64,000 nucleotides of DNA from JAUVUV01 sp964548275 (GTDB lineage Bacteria > Gemmatimonadota > Glassbacteria > GWA2-58-10). The stretch's first letter is position 1. Each line of letters opens with the position of its first letter. This document shows, one piece after another, positions 11,052-19,871 of this stretch. The translations under genes were made by a program, and so were the position numbers. The notes below the pieces were generated by a model that did no database searches, was not told where the DNA came from, and worked only from the letters and a program-made list of their open reading frames with translations. The stretch covers positions 16,721-80,720 of the forward strand of contig CAZJQI010000011.1 of NCBI GenBank assembly GCA_964548275.1, in the 5' to 3' direction.

Positions 11052-12263
11052 TTAGAAGCCGAAGGTCATGGTAAAGAAGCTGTCCGCAGACAGCCTTCCC
11101 TTGTCCCTGTAGGCATAGCTGAACTCGACAAACCTCCCGGCGAAACTGCGCTTGATTCCACCGCCGAGACTGAGGCCGCGGAAAGTCGGGTCCTCGCCTT
11201 CGTAAGCAATTTCCACCATATCCTTGGCCTCGGTGTACTCGTCCGTCTGGATTTTCCAGCCGCCACGCAGCGAGGCAGAGATCGTCGGGTTGAAAGTGTA
11301 AGTCAACTCGCTCCCTGCTGCATAGCTGATCGGCAAGTTGTTGTTACGCCACAACTCACATGCGGCCAGCCAGTTCGTCTTCTCGCTGGTGAAGAGATTG
11401 TACATCATCGAGATCTTCAACGAGGTCGGAAGACGATAGGTGTGCGTCCGGATAGACATCTGGCGGATGCCCCTGCGTGAGAACGCATAGGCATCCCCGG
11501 TGTAGTCGCTGTATCCGGAGGGCCATCCACCGCCCCTGCTTTCAGGACCGACTTCGTGCAGCAGGTTCGGGCCGCGCATGGTGATGTTGGTTCCCACGTT
11601 CTGAATGGCAAAAGCGAACCTGATCTCCCGGTCAACTAACTCGGTGTGGTAGATCGCTCCGACATCCATTGCAAATGCGCTGCCGCCAACGTTGCTGTAT
11701 ACATCCTGATGCACGTACTTCACATTCATTCCGGCCACGAAGCGGTCAGACAGATGATAAGCAAACGATCCACCCATCTGAAAGTCGTAGGCGCTGAATA
11801 CGTCTCCCGTGCCGTCCGGACTGCTTACTGTGGTAATTTCCATGTCCGGAATGTCCAGGTAGCCGAAAAATCCACCCAGAACCACGTTGCCGTCAGCAAC
11901 AGGAAACGCCGCTGCTCCGTAGCTGTAGGTCAGATCCATGGTGTAATCCACTACGGTGAACATCACCTCATTCTGCTCCACGAACCCCAGACCTGCCGGG
12001 TTCCACCAGATCGAGGAGATGTCGTCTGCAACAGAGGTGAAAGCGCTTCCCATTGCTATTGCGCGGGCGCCCACCGGGATTGTCAGGAACTCGGCCGCCC
12101 GAACGCCCACAAAGGAGGCGTCCTCCAGCCGACCCTGCGTCATGTACTTGTCCAGACCGGTGTAATCCAGCCGCGGCACTCCCTGGGCAAACAGGGTCAC
12201 AGTGACGAACGACAGGAACACGCAGGCGGTCGTTAAAGCACGTGTTGCTTTCTTCCTTAACAT
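11052..12263 (-). CDS. PorV/PorQ-family outer membrane beta-barrel protein
   Basis: A 403-residue protein with a signal peptide (cleavage near LFAQG, about residue 27). The motif GARAIAMGSAFTSVADDISSIWWNPAGLG is the hallmark of the PorV/PorQ family of FadL-like barrels (residues ~65-95). It ends in alternating beta strands and a terminal aromatic (MTFGF), as needed for barrel insertion. In type IX secretion, PorV shuttles cargo from the translocon to the attachment machinery. It is the last gene of the operon with the T9SS cargo protein (71 bases upstream) and the TonB receptor. The ATG at 12263 has GGAGG upstream. This copy may be a dedicated partner of the adjacent secreted protein. Confidence 0.85.
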   Translation of the reverse strand: MLRKKATRALTTACVFLSFVTVTLFAQGVPRLDYTGLDKYMTQGRLEDASFVGVRAAEFLTIPVGARAIAMGSAFTSVADDISSIWWNPAGLGFVEQNEVMFTVVDYTMDLTYSYGAAAFPVADGNVVLGGFFGYLDIPDMEITTVSSPDGTGDVFSAYDFQMGGSFAYHLSDRFVAGMNVKYVHQDVYSNVGGSAFAMDVGAIYHTELVDREIRFAFAIQNVGTNITMRGPNLLHEVGPESRGGGWPSGYSDYTGDAYAFSRRGIRQMSIRTHTYRLPTSLKISMMYNLFTSEKTNWLAACELWRNNNLPISYAAGSELTYTFNPTISASLRGGWKIQTDEYTEAKDMVEIAYEGEDPTFRGLSLGGGIKRSFAGRFVEFSYAYRDKGRLSADSFFTMTFGF

Positions 12264-12334
12264 ATGGTTACCTCCGTATCTGCCACGAGGAAAGTTTACA
12301 ATACCGTATAAGCTCATTTTTTCGAATCCTCACT

Positions 12335-15300
12335 TTAGTTGACAATATAGAACTTGCCGGTATGGGTCTCTCCCCGCTGGTCCGTCACGTGAAAAAAGTA
12401 CAGGCCGCTGGCCACGGTCTGGCCGAAGCGGTTCCTCAGGTTCCACGGCTCTGTGCCGGAATGGTTGTCATACCCTGTGTACACTGCCGGCTCGCCGGTC
12501 TGCGCGTTTATGCGGTCCCAGTTCGTGAAGTTTCCCCAACCCTGGCGGCTGGCGCCTATGTGGTTGAGCACGTTAACCAGGTTGCCGCTCAGCGTGTAGA
12601 TCCGGATCGTGCACTTATCCGGCAGGTTGACGAAATCGATCCTGCGGTTGTTAGTCGACAGATCCAGGAACGAGGAGGCCATGTACGGATTGGGTACGAC
12701 CTTGATCTTCGTCAGGTCAGCATCCTCGGGCTCCATGCTCATGGCCTTGATCTCGACCTTCCACTCGTCGCCCATGTTAGGCGGATCGGCCAACTGGGTT
12801 AAGACGGTCCCGTCGCCGTTCCAGCTGCCAAAGCAACCGTCGATGGTGAACTTGGTGCCGGCAGCCGGCATTCCGGTTATATCCGAAAACCCCCAAAACA
12901 TGCCGTTGACATAAAGTGAGAACGCGTCCGTATTGTCAGCAGGCATTGTCTCCACCATCAGGCTAGTGCGATCCGCCTGGGGCACACCACCATCTAAATC
13001 ATTCCAGAAATTCATCTCATCAACCAGTGCGAATCCCCATGCCACTTCGTCGGCATATTGGCTGAAGGGGACCGCAGTCCCACGGGTCAAGTTCTGCACA
13101 TCAACGCTCAGGCCGCCTCCGGCTTCCTTCCAGGTCACCTCGTAGCGCCCTGCTTGGGCCATGCCCCCAATCGTGGGATACGGGCCGGGGTCACATTTTG
13201 CCGTGACTGGAGCGACCGTTGCTCCAGTGTAGCCGCCCGGATCGAAGTGGAATTCAAAGTCCCTTCTAATATCCACGCCTGTGGTCACGTAAATCGCATG
13301 TATGGCGTAGTTAATCCCCTCAACGTCCGCATTGTTCATTAAGACGAGGTCTTTACTATATGCGCCGTTCAAATTGCTCGCCGCACCCCCCAGAACATTA
13401 CCACTGCCGTCCAACAGTTCAATTTCTACAACAGGATCCAGTATCCGACACCTTCTTACTTGCTCCAGGATTTTCTTGGTAACGGTTGCATAAACCGTTA
13501 TATCCTGGGTGAGCCTCTCGTTGTTAATCACCTCGAGCTCAAAATCGATCTGGGGCTCGAGCCATTTGGGTGCCTCGGTCAGTACATTGCCTGAACCAGC
13601 CAGCTCTGCAGAGGCTGCCGCTACTGTTGCTGTTCCGGTGTAAGAATATCCCAGCAGGCCGGCAGCTACGAAGTTGCTCGCATCACTGCGCGGGATCAGG
13701 GTGTAAAGCGTTGCCCCGGGCCTGTTCCAGGTCTTGCCGCTTGCCGGATCAGGCAAGCTGAACATATCACCGGTTGCCGTGTCATAGTTCCTGTCGTAGG
13801 GCACCATCGCGTACCAGACTTTCATGCCGTCGCGCATTCTCCAGCGCCCTGTGTCGTCCTGCATTCTGTCGATATAATAAAACTGCACGTTCCCGCTGGA
13901 GAGGTTGTAGTCAGCCAGCATCTCGGAGTGCGAGTCGCTCGGGCCCACGAAACTGCGGTAGAACCTGAATCCCTCGAAGTCATACTCCTTGTAATAGCCT
14001 GCGGGGTTCAGGCCTTCTTCCTCCAGGAAGTAGTAGTACGTATCCGGAGTCTGCAGATTGACATCGCTCCAGGTGATCGTAACCTCCCTGTCCCCTGGGA
14101 TGATGGTCAGCGGCGGAGCCCTCGGAGTCTCAGGAAGCTTGTAGCCGCTGTTGATCACGATTTCCGCAACCTCCGCCATGTACTCCAGTGGGGCCAGGAC
14201 CTCCTGCATGATCGGATTGTCGATCTCGGCGATATCCAGCTCCGGACGGACGTAATTGTCCAACCCTGGATAGGTGAGTATATAGGCTGCATCGAAGACC
14301 ACTGTGTCCCGTGGCGCTATATCCAGAAGCTCGCCGTAGCATGGGTAGGTCATGAAGTAACAGGGTCCGGCCCAGATCCACTGGCTGTACCTGGCATCCT
14401 CAGGCTGGAGCATGCCCGGCCAGGCGCCTCTGATCTGCTCGCCTGTAAACACGTTTATCACTCCCGGATAATAGCCGGTCTCCTTATCGAGAGCCACCGT
14501 GTAGGCCATGCCCCAGGGGAAGCCCACGAAAAACTGCTTGTGCCCGGCGAAACCGAACTCGCTGCACCAGTCGTGATGATGCAGGCTGGTCATGTCCATC
14601 GTCTGGTCCGCGGTATGCGGCGGGTTGATCATCTTGAAACCCATCAGCGGCGCCCTGGGCGGAGTGAAGTCTGAAATCGTCGAAGTCGGCGCGTACATGC
14701 CGTAGAGCCTCTTTTCCGCATGGAGCGCCCAACCCATTCTTTCTGGGCCGAATTGCATATTGCGGAAGTTGGCGATCGTAACCATCCCTTTCCACGTCCA
14801 GCCGTCGGGGTGTGCCCGGCCTGCTGCACCATAATCATCATGATGGTTAAACTGGACGTACTCGCTCATGTTACGGATGAAAACGTTAACGTACATCATG
14901 TTGTTGCTCTCGGCGAAGTCCAGAAAACGCAGGGTCCATTCGTAGGCGCCCCCTGGGGGGGTGCATCCTGGATCATGTCCCCAGCCCATGAACGGGTCTC
15001 CGCTGTGGAAGAACATGGTCTCACCGCCGGCAGCCACATCCGGCGCCCCATTGGGATCACCCCGGGGAATGCGGCCCTCGATCGGCCAGTCCGCCAGCTC
15101 CTCAAGATCCAGCGAACTCCAGACGCGGCTGTACTCGCTCTTTGTCATCTCGCCTTCCATGATCACCCCGGTGCCGGCTATGGCCGTAATCAGGTCGTAA
15201 CTCTCCAGGGAAGACAGCTCAGGAACCGTCGCCCGCAGGTGGTTGGTGCCCGTGGTGTCCTCAGCCAAACCGTCGCCGTCCAGGTCCTGGGCCACACCAT

Positions 15301-15529
15301 AACCGATCGTCATGCCGTCGTTTTTAATGAGGTTGGAAGATCCCCTGGGAAACTGCCAGGGACGGCCTGACCCGCCCCAGGGCATGCCCCAGCCGACTCC
15401 GATTGTAGCACCTATATTGTTCCCCTGGGAAATCCTTGTGCTCAGGCGCTCGGCCGCAGCCGGGCTGGCAAAGAAAGCAGCCAGGGCTGTCAGGGCAAGA
15501 AATTTTAAAATGAAACTGTTTCGTATCAT
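12335..15529 (-). CDS. Large secreted protein with T9SS type A-like sorting domain
   Basis: A 1064-residue exported protein (signal peptide residues 1-27, ending SPAAAE). The first ~450 residues are unique in appearance, with many Trp/Gly and paired aromatics. Residues near 470-500 (LTIIPGDREVTITWSDV) look like a fibronectin type III start. The last ~125 residues begin with KVVPNPY and end SGLYFFHVTDQRGETHTGKF..., the FlgD-like/type A C-terminal sorting pattern. It is therefore probably carried across the outer membrane and attached to the surface. AGGAG lies 8 bases before the ATG. It sits between the TonB receptor (69 bases upstream) and PorV (71 bases downstream), so one transcript is likely. 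No catalytic motif was recognised. Confidence 0.8.
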   Translation of the reverse strand: MIRNSFILKFLALTALAAFFASPAAAERLSTRISQGNNIGATIGVGWGMPWGGSGRPWQFPRGSSNLIKNDGMTIGYGVAQDLDGDGLAEDTTGTNHLRATVPELSSLESYDLITAIAGTGVIMEGEMTKSEYSRVWSSLDLEELADWPIEGRIPRGDPNGAPDVAAGGETMFFHSGDPFMGWGHDPGCTPPGGAYEWTLRFLDFAESNNMMYVNVFIRNMSEYVQFNHHDDYGAAGRAHPDGWTWKGMVTIANFRNMQFGPERMGWALHAEKRLYGMYAPTSTISDFTPPRAPLMGFKMINPPHTADQTMDMTSLHHHDWCSEFGFAGHKQFFVGFPWGMAYTVALDKETGYYPGVINVFTGEQIRGAWPGMLQPEDARYSQWIWAGPCYFMTYPCYGELLDIAPRDTVVFDAAYILTYPGLDNYVRPELDIAEIDNPIMQEVLAPLEYMAEVAEIVINSGYKLPETPRAPPLTIIPGDREVTITWSDVNLQTPDTYYYFLEEEGLNPAGYYKEYDFEGFRFYRSFVGPSDSHSEMLADYNLSSGNVQFYYIDRMQDDTGRWRMRDGMKVWYAMVPYDRNYDTATGDMFSLPDPASGKTWNRPGATLYTLIPRSDASNFVAAGLLGYSYTGTATVAAASAELAGSGNVLTEAPKWLEPQIDFELEVINNERLTQDITVYATVTKKILEQVRRCRILDPVVEIELLDGSGNVLGGAASNLNGAYSKDLVLMNNADVEGINYAIHAIYVTTGVDIRRDFEFHFDPGGYTGATVAPVTAKCDPGPYPTIGGMAQAGRYEVTWKEAGGGLSVDVQNLTRGTAVPFSQYADEVAWGFALVDEMNFWNDLDGGVPQADRTSLMVETMPADNTDAFSLYVNGMFWGFSDITGMPAAGTKFTIDGCFGSWNGDGTVLTQLADPPNMGDEWKVEIKAMSMEPEDADLTKIKVVPNPYMASSFLDLSTNNRRIDFVNLPDKCTIRIYTLSGNLVNVLNHIGASRQGWGNFTNWDRINAQTGEPAVYTGYDNHSGTEPWNLRNRFGQTVASGLYFFHVTDQRGETHTGKFYIVN

Positions 15530-15598
15530 AAGTAAACTCCTGCTCGTTTCCTCACAATTTTTGGAAAAGCAGAATCGAAAAGTTCACCTCTGCCGGAA

Positions 15599-18500
15599 TT
15601 AGAAGCTGAAATCCACACCGAAGCGGATACGCCTGGCTCTGCCCCATCTCCTCTTGTCCATTGTGGATTCCGTCATACTGCGGGAAATGTCACCCAGGGC
15701 CGCTTCGTAAACGGTCAGTATCCCGTCAGCATTGAAATCCGCGTTGAACCTGGGCCGGCGAGAATCTGCGGCAACAATGTCCGTCTCCCAGTTCACGTCC
15801 ACTCCGCCGGTAACATTGTCGTAGCCCTCATAGGTTACACCGCTCGGATAGCCGACCTTGTTCTTGAGGTTGGTCGCATTGAAAACCTCCGAGAACACGG
15901 ACAGCCTCCTGGTCTGGCCAAGACGGAACTGCTTGGAGAACCTCAGGTCCAGATTCATATACCAGCGGCCTCGGAAAAAGTTATAGCCCCTGACCTGATT
16001 GGTCAGGCCCGGATTGTCTGCACGGGTCCAATAGTAGTCACCCGAGGGGCCGACATAAAGCAGAGGCTCCCCGCTCTGCATGCTAAGGACCGCAAAAGCC
16101 CTGAAGTTTTTGAGAATGCTGCCTGCCAGAGTACCGATGCGGTAATCCTCCGGGAACAGATAATTGAACTGAAAGGTGAACTTGTGAGTGCGGTCTGAGT
16201 CGATTGGCCGCAGCTCATCAGGCGGCACATACCGCTCGCCGGTTGTCGGATCGTAGCTGCTCTCCAGGTCCACTCTCAGAGTGCGGGTGTTAGGAGCGCT
16301 GCCGGTTGTCCTGGAGAACTGCATGGTATACATCGTGTTGAACGCGAAATTCTCCGAAAACCGCCTGCGCAGAGTAAGGTCCAGACCCTTGATATTCCCG
16401 CTGTCCCGGTTGACCATACCATAGTCCCAGCCGCGCCAGCGTTCCTCGTCGGCCCAGGCATTCCAGTCCCGGAAATAATCCTTACTGGAAATGTTGCCGT
16501 CAACGTCACGGTAGTAGGATACAAGGTCCAGGACCATGTCGTCGCTGAGCAGGTAGCTGATTCCGGCCTCGAATGCGTCGGTGCGTGCGTATCCTATATC
16601 GCCTTTATTGCCCCCGCTCATCATGTAGTTCAAGCCGGGGAGCTGAGTGAACACACCGTAGCTCATCCTCAACTGCGTCTTGTCAGTCACCGGAAAGGCC
16701 ACGTCGAAACGCGGCGACCACTCTGTGTGAACCCTGGGATTGACGTCCTGGCCATAGAAGTCCGTGGCAGAGAGACTCCAGTTCGCTCTGGGCGCATACC
16801 CGTCAAGGCGAACCCCGTAATCGATCACGAAATCCCCTATATCGGTCCGGTTCTGGACATAGGCGCCCCACATCTCAGGGCTGTACCTGAACTCGTTCAG
16901 CCGGTTGCGTTTCGGGGTCTGGTAACTGCAGCTGAAAGTCCGATTCGCGAAATGGGTGAACTGGAAGCCGAGCTTGGCCCGGTTATAGCGGTTCCACTGC
17001 AAGTCGAGATCAGCCTTGACGTTATTTTGAGTCTCCCGTAAATAGTAATAGTTCAGGTAATAGGCTGTATATTCCTGCATATGGAACGGCGTATCTTCGT
17101 ACACACCCATTTTCCAGCCTGTTGATCCGTCCGGCCACCAGTAAGCTTCCGGAGGTGTTTCCCTGTTCGGGAACGTCTCGATCTCGTACGGTACGTCGTG
17201 GACCGCAAAGCCGAGCAGCTTGTCCCGCTCCCAGTTGTTCTTGATACTGGAGTTGTTGTTCTCCACTGAGTGGACGTTGGTATAGCGGACATGTAATGCC
17301 GCGCTCCTGGTTGCCGAGCGGAAAATCTCCCAGTCGGCTCCAAGTAACAGGTTGGAACTGCGCACCTTCCTGGCGTAATTCTGCCAGACATGCAACACCG
17401 TGTCCGCGCCCCAAACCCGACTCTCCCAGTCCAGGTCGCCCTTGTAGAAAATACCGGTCTGGAAATAGTTGCCGTCTCCTGCCCAGCCGCTCGGGTAGGA
17501 ATACTGATTGCGGGAGCGGTTTACCGACCCGATGAATTTCAGACCCTGCCTCGGCGAGTAGGTCAGTTTGCCTGAACCCAGGGTCCTGTCGCCCCAGTTG
17601 CCGGGCAAGCGCGCCGGGTTCGGCGCGGAAAACAGGCTTTCCTGATGCAAAGGACTTTCCGAGTTGTAAAGCTCAGGAAATTTATCCTTCAGCAGATTCA
17701 TATAAGACTCGTGCCCTAGCTCGAACATCTCCAGGGTGTACACAGGCACTTGAGGGCCCAGAATCGGATCGTTGCGAACCGCGTCGTTGAGCCGGTCTAC
17801 GAAGGTCTGGTCTATTGCCCGAAAACCCTCGCTTGCGTGCGTATAGCTCCTGTCATCCTCATCCTGCACTTCACCGGAAAGGTGAAAATACAGGTTCGGG
17901 ACAGGACTGATAGGCCCGCCCACACTGACTTGCATCTGGTTGTAGCCCCAGTCTGCAGTGCGGGGCATCACCTCGTCGGTGGTATAGCGCACATCCACCT
18001 TGAACTGGGAACCGCCTTCCCTGGTGACGATGTTGATAATACCCGACTGCACATTGCCGTACTCAGCCTGGAAGCCTCCGGTGATAATATCCACCTCTTC
18101 CACAGACGAGGTGGAGAACTCGAGCGGGGTGGTATCCTCGCTCCTGGATCCGACTTCCTCATCGAAAAGCCAGCCATGGCCCTGGCGGAACGGATCTGCG
18201 GTGTAGTTGCGCACCATCACGCCGTCCACAATCATGGCTTCCTCGCCAAGACGGCCGCCGCGGATGCGCAGACTCCGGCCTATCGCATCCCGCCCGCCGA
18301 TCTGCACTCCGGCTTCCAGGATCATCATGTCCTCGAGCCTCTGGGCCGGAATCTCTTCCATCCTCTCGGTGGTCAGACGCCGCTTGGAAGTCGTCTCGTC
18401 CCGCGGACGCAGGACTTCGCTCTCACCCTCCACAGTGATCCCTGCTAACTCTACTATCGTGGAGCTCAGCGTCGCATCCACTGTGGCGGTCTGGCCGGCT

Positions 18501-18802
18501 AAAATCATCTGGTTGGACACCGTGGTTTTCTGGTATCCGGTATAGGTGAAAGTGATGTCCCTGCGTCCCGGCGGGACATTCAGGACGAAATAGTAACCGT
18601 CAGCGTTGGTCACGTTGCCCAGGCGCGTACCTTCAACTGTAACCTGCGCGCCCTGAAGGGGCTGGCCTGTATCCTGGTCCCGGACAGTTCCCTCGATCTT
18701 TCCTGTGGTAAGCTGGGCAAACAGACCCCCTGCCGCGAACATCAACATCAAAACCGTAGCCGTGGCAGTTGTTAAGTATCGATTTTTCGATTTTTGGTGC
18801 AT
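15599..18802 (-). CDS. TonB-dependent outer membrane receptor with carboxypeptidase-regulatory domain
   Basis: A 1067-residue outer membrane receptor. Signal peptide residues 1-30; residues ~33-120 form a carboxypeptidase regulatory-like beta-sandwich (GKIEGTVRDQDTGQPLQGA). A plug domain follows (~140-290, with LEDMMILEAGVQIGG and VDIITGGFQAEYGNVQSGIINI), then a long barrel ending in the aromatic GVDFSF. It lacks a partnered SusD gene, so it is not a classical Sus system. The cargo is unknown; with the neighbouring T9SS protein and PorV it forms a three-gene operon. The ATG at 18802 follows GGAGGG; a TTG one codon earlier is unnecessary. Confidence 0.9.
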   Translation of the reverse strand: MHQKSKNRYLTTATATVLMLMFAAGGLFAQLTTGKIEGTVRDQDTGQPLQGAQVTVEGTRLGNVTNADGYYFVLNVPPGRRDITFTYTGYQKTTVSNQMILAGQTATVDATLSSTIVELAGITVEGESEVLRPRDETTSKRRLTTERMEEIPAQRLEDMMILEAGVQIGGRDAIGRSLRIRGGRLGEEAMIVDGVMVRNYTADPFRQGHGWLFDEEVGSRSEDTTPLEFSTSSVEEVDIITGGFQAEYGNVQSGIINIVTREGGSQFKVDVRYTTDEVMPRTADWGYNQMQVSVGGPISPVPNLYFHLSGEVQDEDDRSYTHASEGFRAIDQTFVDRLNDAVRNDPILGPQVPVYTLEMFELGHESYMNLLKDKFPELYNSESPLHQESLFSAPNPARLPGNWGDRTLGSGKLTYSPRQGLKFIGSVNRSRNQYSYPSGWAGDGNYFQTGIFYKGDLDWESRVWGADTVLHVWQNYARKVRSSNLLLGADWEIFRSATRSAALHVRYTNVHSVENNNSSIKNNWERDKLLGFAVHDVPYEIETFPNRETPPEAYWWPDGSTGWKMGVYEDTPFHMQEYTAYYLNYYYLRETQNNVKADLDLQWNRYNRAKLGFQFTHFANRTFSCSYQTPKRNRLNEFRYSPEMWGAYVQNRTDIGDFVIDYGVRLDGYAPRANWSLSATDFYGQDVNPRVHTEWSPRFDVAFPVTDKTQLRMSYGVFTQLPGLNYMMSGGNKGDIGYARTDAFEAGISYLLSDDMVLDLVSYYRDVDGNISSKDYFRDWNAWADEERWRGWDYGMVNRDSGNIKGLDLTLRRRFSENFAFNTMYTMQFSRTTGSAPNTRTLRVDLESSYDPTTGERYVPPDELRPIDSDRTHKFTFQFNYLFPEDYRIGTLAGSILKNFRAFAVLSMQSGEPLLYVGPSGDYYWTRADNPGLTNQVRGYNFFRGRWYMNLDLRFSKQFRLGQTRRLSVFSEVFNATNLKNKVGYPSGVTYEGYDNVTGGVDVNWETDIVAADSRRPRFNADFNADGILTVYEAALGDISRSMTESTMDKRRWGRARRIRFGVDFSF

Positions 18803-19238
18803 CAAACCCTCCTCAATAATTTAGGAGTCAATCACAAATCGAATAAATCAGCATTGTACTTATTTCTTCATAAACCGCCCTCCTTTGGTTATTCATAACA
18901 AAATGATCTGTTGTGAGGAATCAGGACCCAAAGCAACCCACTCTCGCCAGCCTGTTCAAAAGTGCCGAATAACAAGCCAGAGCGAACAGTGAATACCTTT
19001 CTCGTAACCTTTAAAATCTACTGGTATCCGAAAACCTGTGAAGCCGTATTCTGTGCGGAGCTATGGGTCGCATCATCCCGGAAAAGAAAGCTCTTTAAAA
19101 AAACCGGACAATAAAAAATTGGGAAATATCTGATCCTCCTTTCCAGTTAAGGATTTTTTGATGATGCCTGACAAGTTTAACATATAAATTTATCAGGCAA
19201 ATCGCAAATAATTCGATCTTTTACTTTTCTTTTGGAGC
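18803..19238. other. Leader region upstream of the TonB operon
   Basis: These 436 bases separate the receiver gene from the TonB operon, both on the minus strand. No gene is supported. Apart from the inverted repeat at 19165-19199 I see no clear operator, and no sequence here meets the spacing rule for a sigma-54 promoter. The TonB operon may have its own promoter here or be read from the receiver gene's sigma-54 promoter. Confidence 0.45.
19165..19199 (-). repeat. Long stem-loop downstream of the receiver gene
   Basis: TGCCTGA (19165-19171) and TCAGGCA (19193-19199) pair perfectly. The inner arms extend the stem to about 14 base pairs with one mismatch and one wobble, around a 7-base loop. 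It lies 40 bases beyond the receiver stop codon. No T-run follows on the minus strand, so it is not a standard terminator; it may be an RNA-stabilising or attenuator hairpin. Confidence 0.5.
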
Positions 19239-19646
19239 TTAAGCAGAATTTTTGTCAATGTTAGCTTGGAATTGAATCTGCACTGTGCCGCTTTCAATAA
19301 TTTTCTGAATGAGTTCGATAGAAACCGGTTTCTCAAGATAAAGGTCGGCTCCATGTTTGTACGCCTTATCTTTGACTTCCTCACTGCCATAGGCGGTTAT
19401 CATGATCAGCTTAATCTCAGGCTGGCACTCTCTGGCATAGCTTATCAGTTCAATCCCTTCCTCACCGCCGGAACTGCTGAGTCTTAAATCCAGGATCGCC
19501 ACGTCATATTGATGTTTATTCAACAGAATCTCGGCTTCCTCCTTGGTTTCCACCGCATCAACCTTGCATCCAATACGCCTGAGAGACTTTCTGTAGGCGA
19601 ACAGCACCGCCGCTTCGTCATCAACCAGGAGCACACGCTTAGCCAT
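19239..19646 (-). CDS. Single-domain response regulator (receiver protein)
   Basis: A 135-residue protein that is one CheY-like receiver domain with no output domain. The acidic pair D9-D10, the phosphoacceptor D53 (AILDLRL), the switch threonine in MITAYG and the lysine of LEKPVS are all present. It should therefore accept phosphate, but acts through protein contact rather than DNA binding. The ATG follows GAGGGTAT closely. Upstream lie a sigma-54 type promoter (19685-19699) and a palindromic activator site (19764-19804), so expression probably depends on a sigma-54 activator encoded nearby. No kinase is present in the window. Confidence 0.9.
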   Translation of the reverse strand: MAKRVLLVDDEAAVLFAYRKSLRRIGCKVDAVETKEEAEILLNKHQYDVAILDLRLSSSGGEEGIELISYARECQPEIKLIMITAYGSEEVKDKAYKHGADLYLEKPVSIELIQKIIESGTVQIQFQANIDKNSA

Positions 19647-19684
19647 ATACCCTCACTTGATATTAATTAATTAAGAGTAAAAAG

Positions 19685-19699
19685 GCAAAAGAAATACCA
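19685..19699 (-). promoter_or_regulatory. Sigma-54 (-24/-12) type promoter, copy A
   Basis: On the minus strand it reads TGGTATTTCTTTTGC, with GG and GC ten bases apart as required by the sigma-54 consensus TGGCAC-N5-TTGC. It ends about 40 bases before the receiver ATG. The same element, with the same spacing and nearly the same sequence, recurs at 24045-24059. Confidence 0.75.
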
Positions 19700-19763
19700 G
19701 AATGGACAATATCCATAAGTGCAGCAATAGAAGGGAGTTGAGAATTTGACTGTTTTGAGAGAG

Positions 19764-19804
19764 CTGTCTCATTTCTGTGTCGGCAAGTCTCATAAATGAG
19801 ACTG
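19764..19804. promoter_or_regulatory. Candidate upstream activator site, copy A
   Basis: It contains CTGTCTCAT followed, after a fixed gap, by the inverted repeat AGTCTCA (19786-19792) and TGAGACTG (19797-19804) separated by four bases. By eye 30 of 41 positions are identical to the element at 24124-24164, and all palindrome arms are conserved. It starts 65 bases upstream of the -24 end of promoter copy A, the place where an enhancer for a Fis-type sigma-54 activator would lie. Confidence 0.7.
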
Positions 19805-19871
19805 ATAAATAACTGTGGCGGCAAGAGAACCGACAAATTAGGGTTTTAAGGCAGAAAGGGCAAAGGATGTC

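Noticed and set aside
13928..14674. Plus-strand open frame (248 codons) inside the T9SS cargo gene
   Set aside because: A shadow of the cargo gene; no binding site, no family features.
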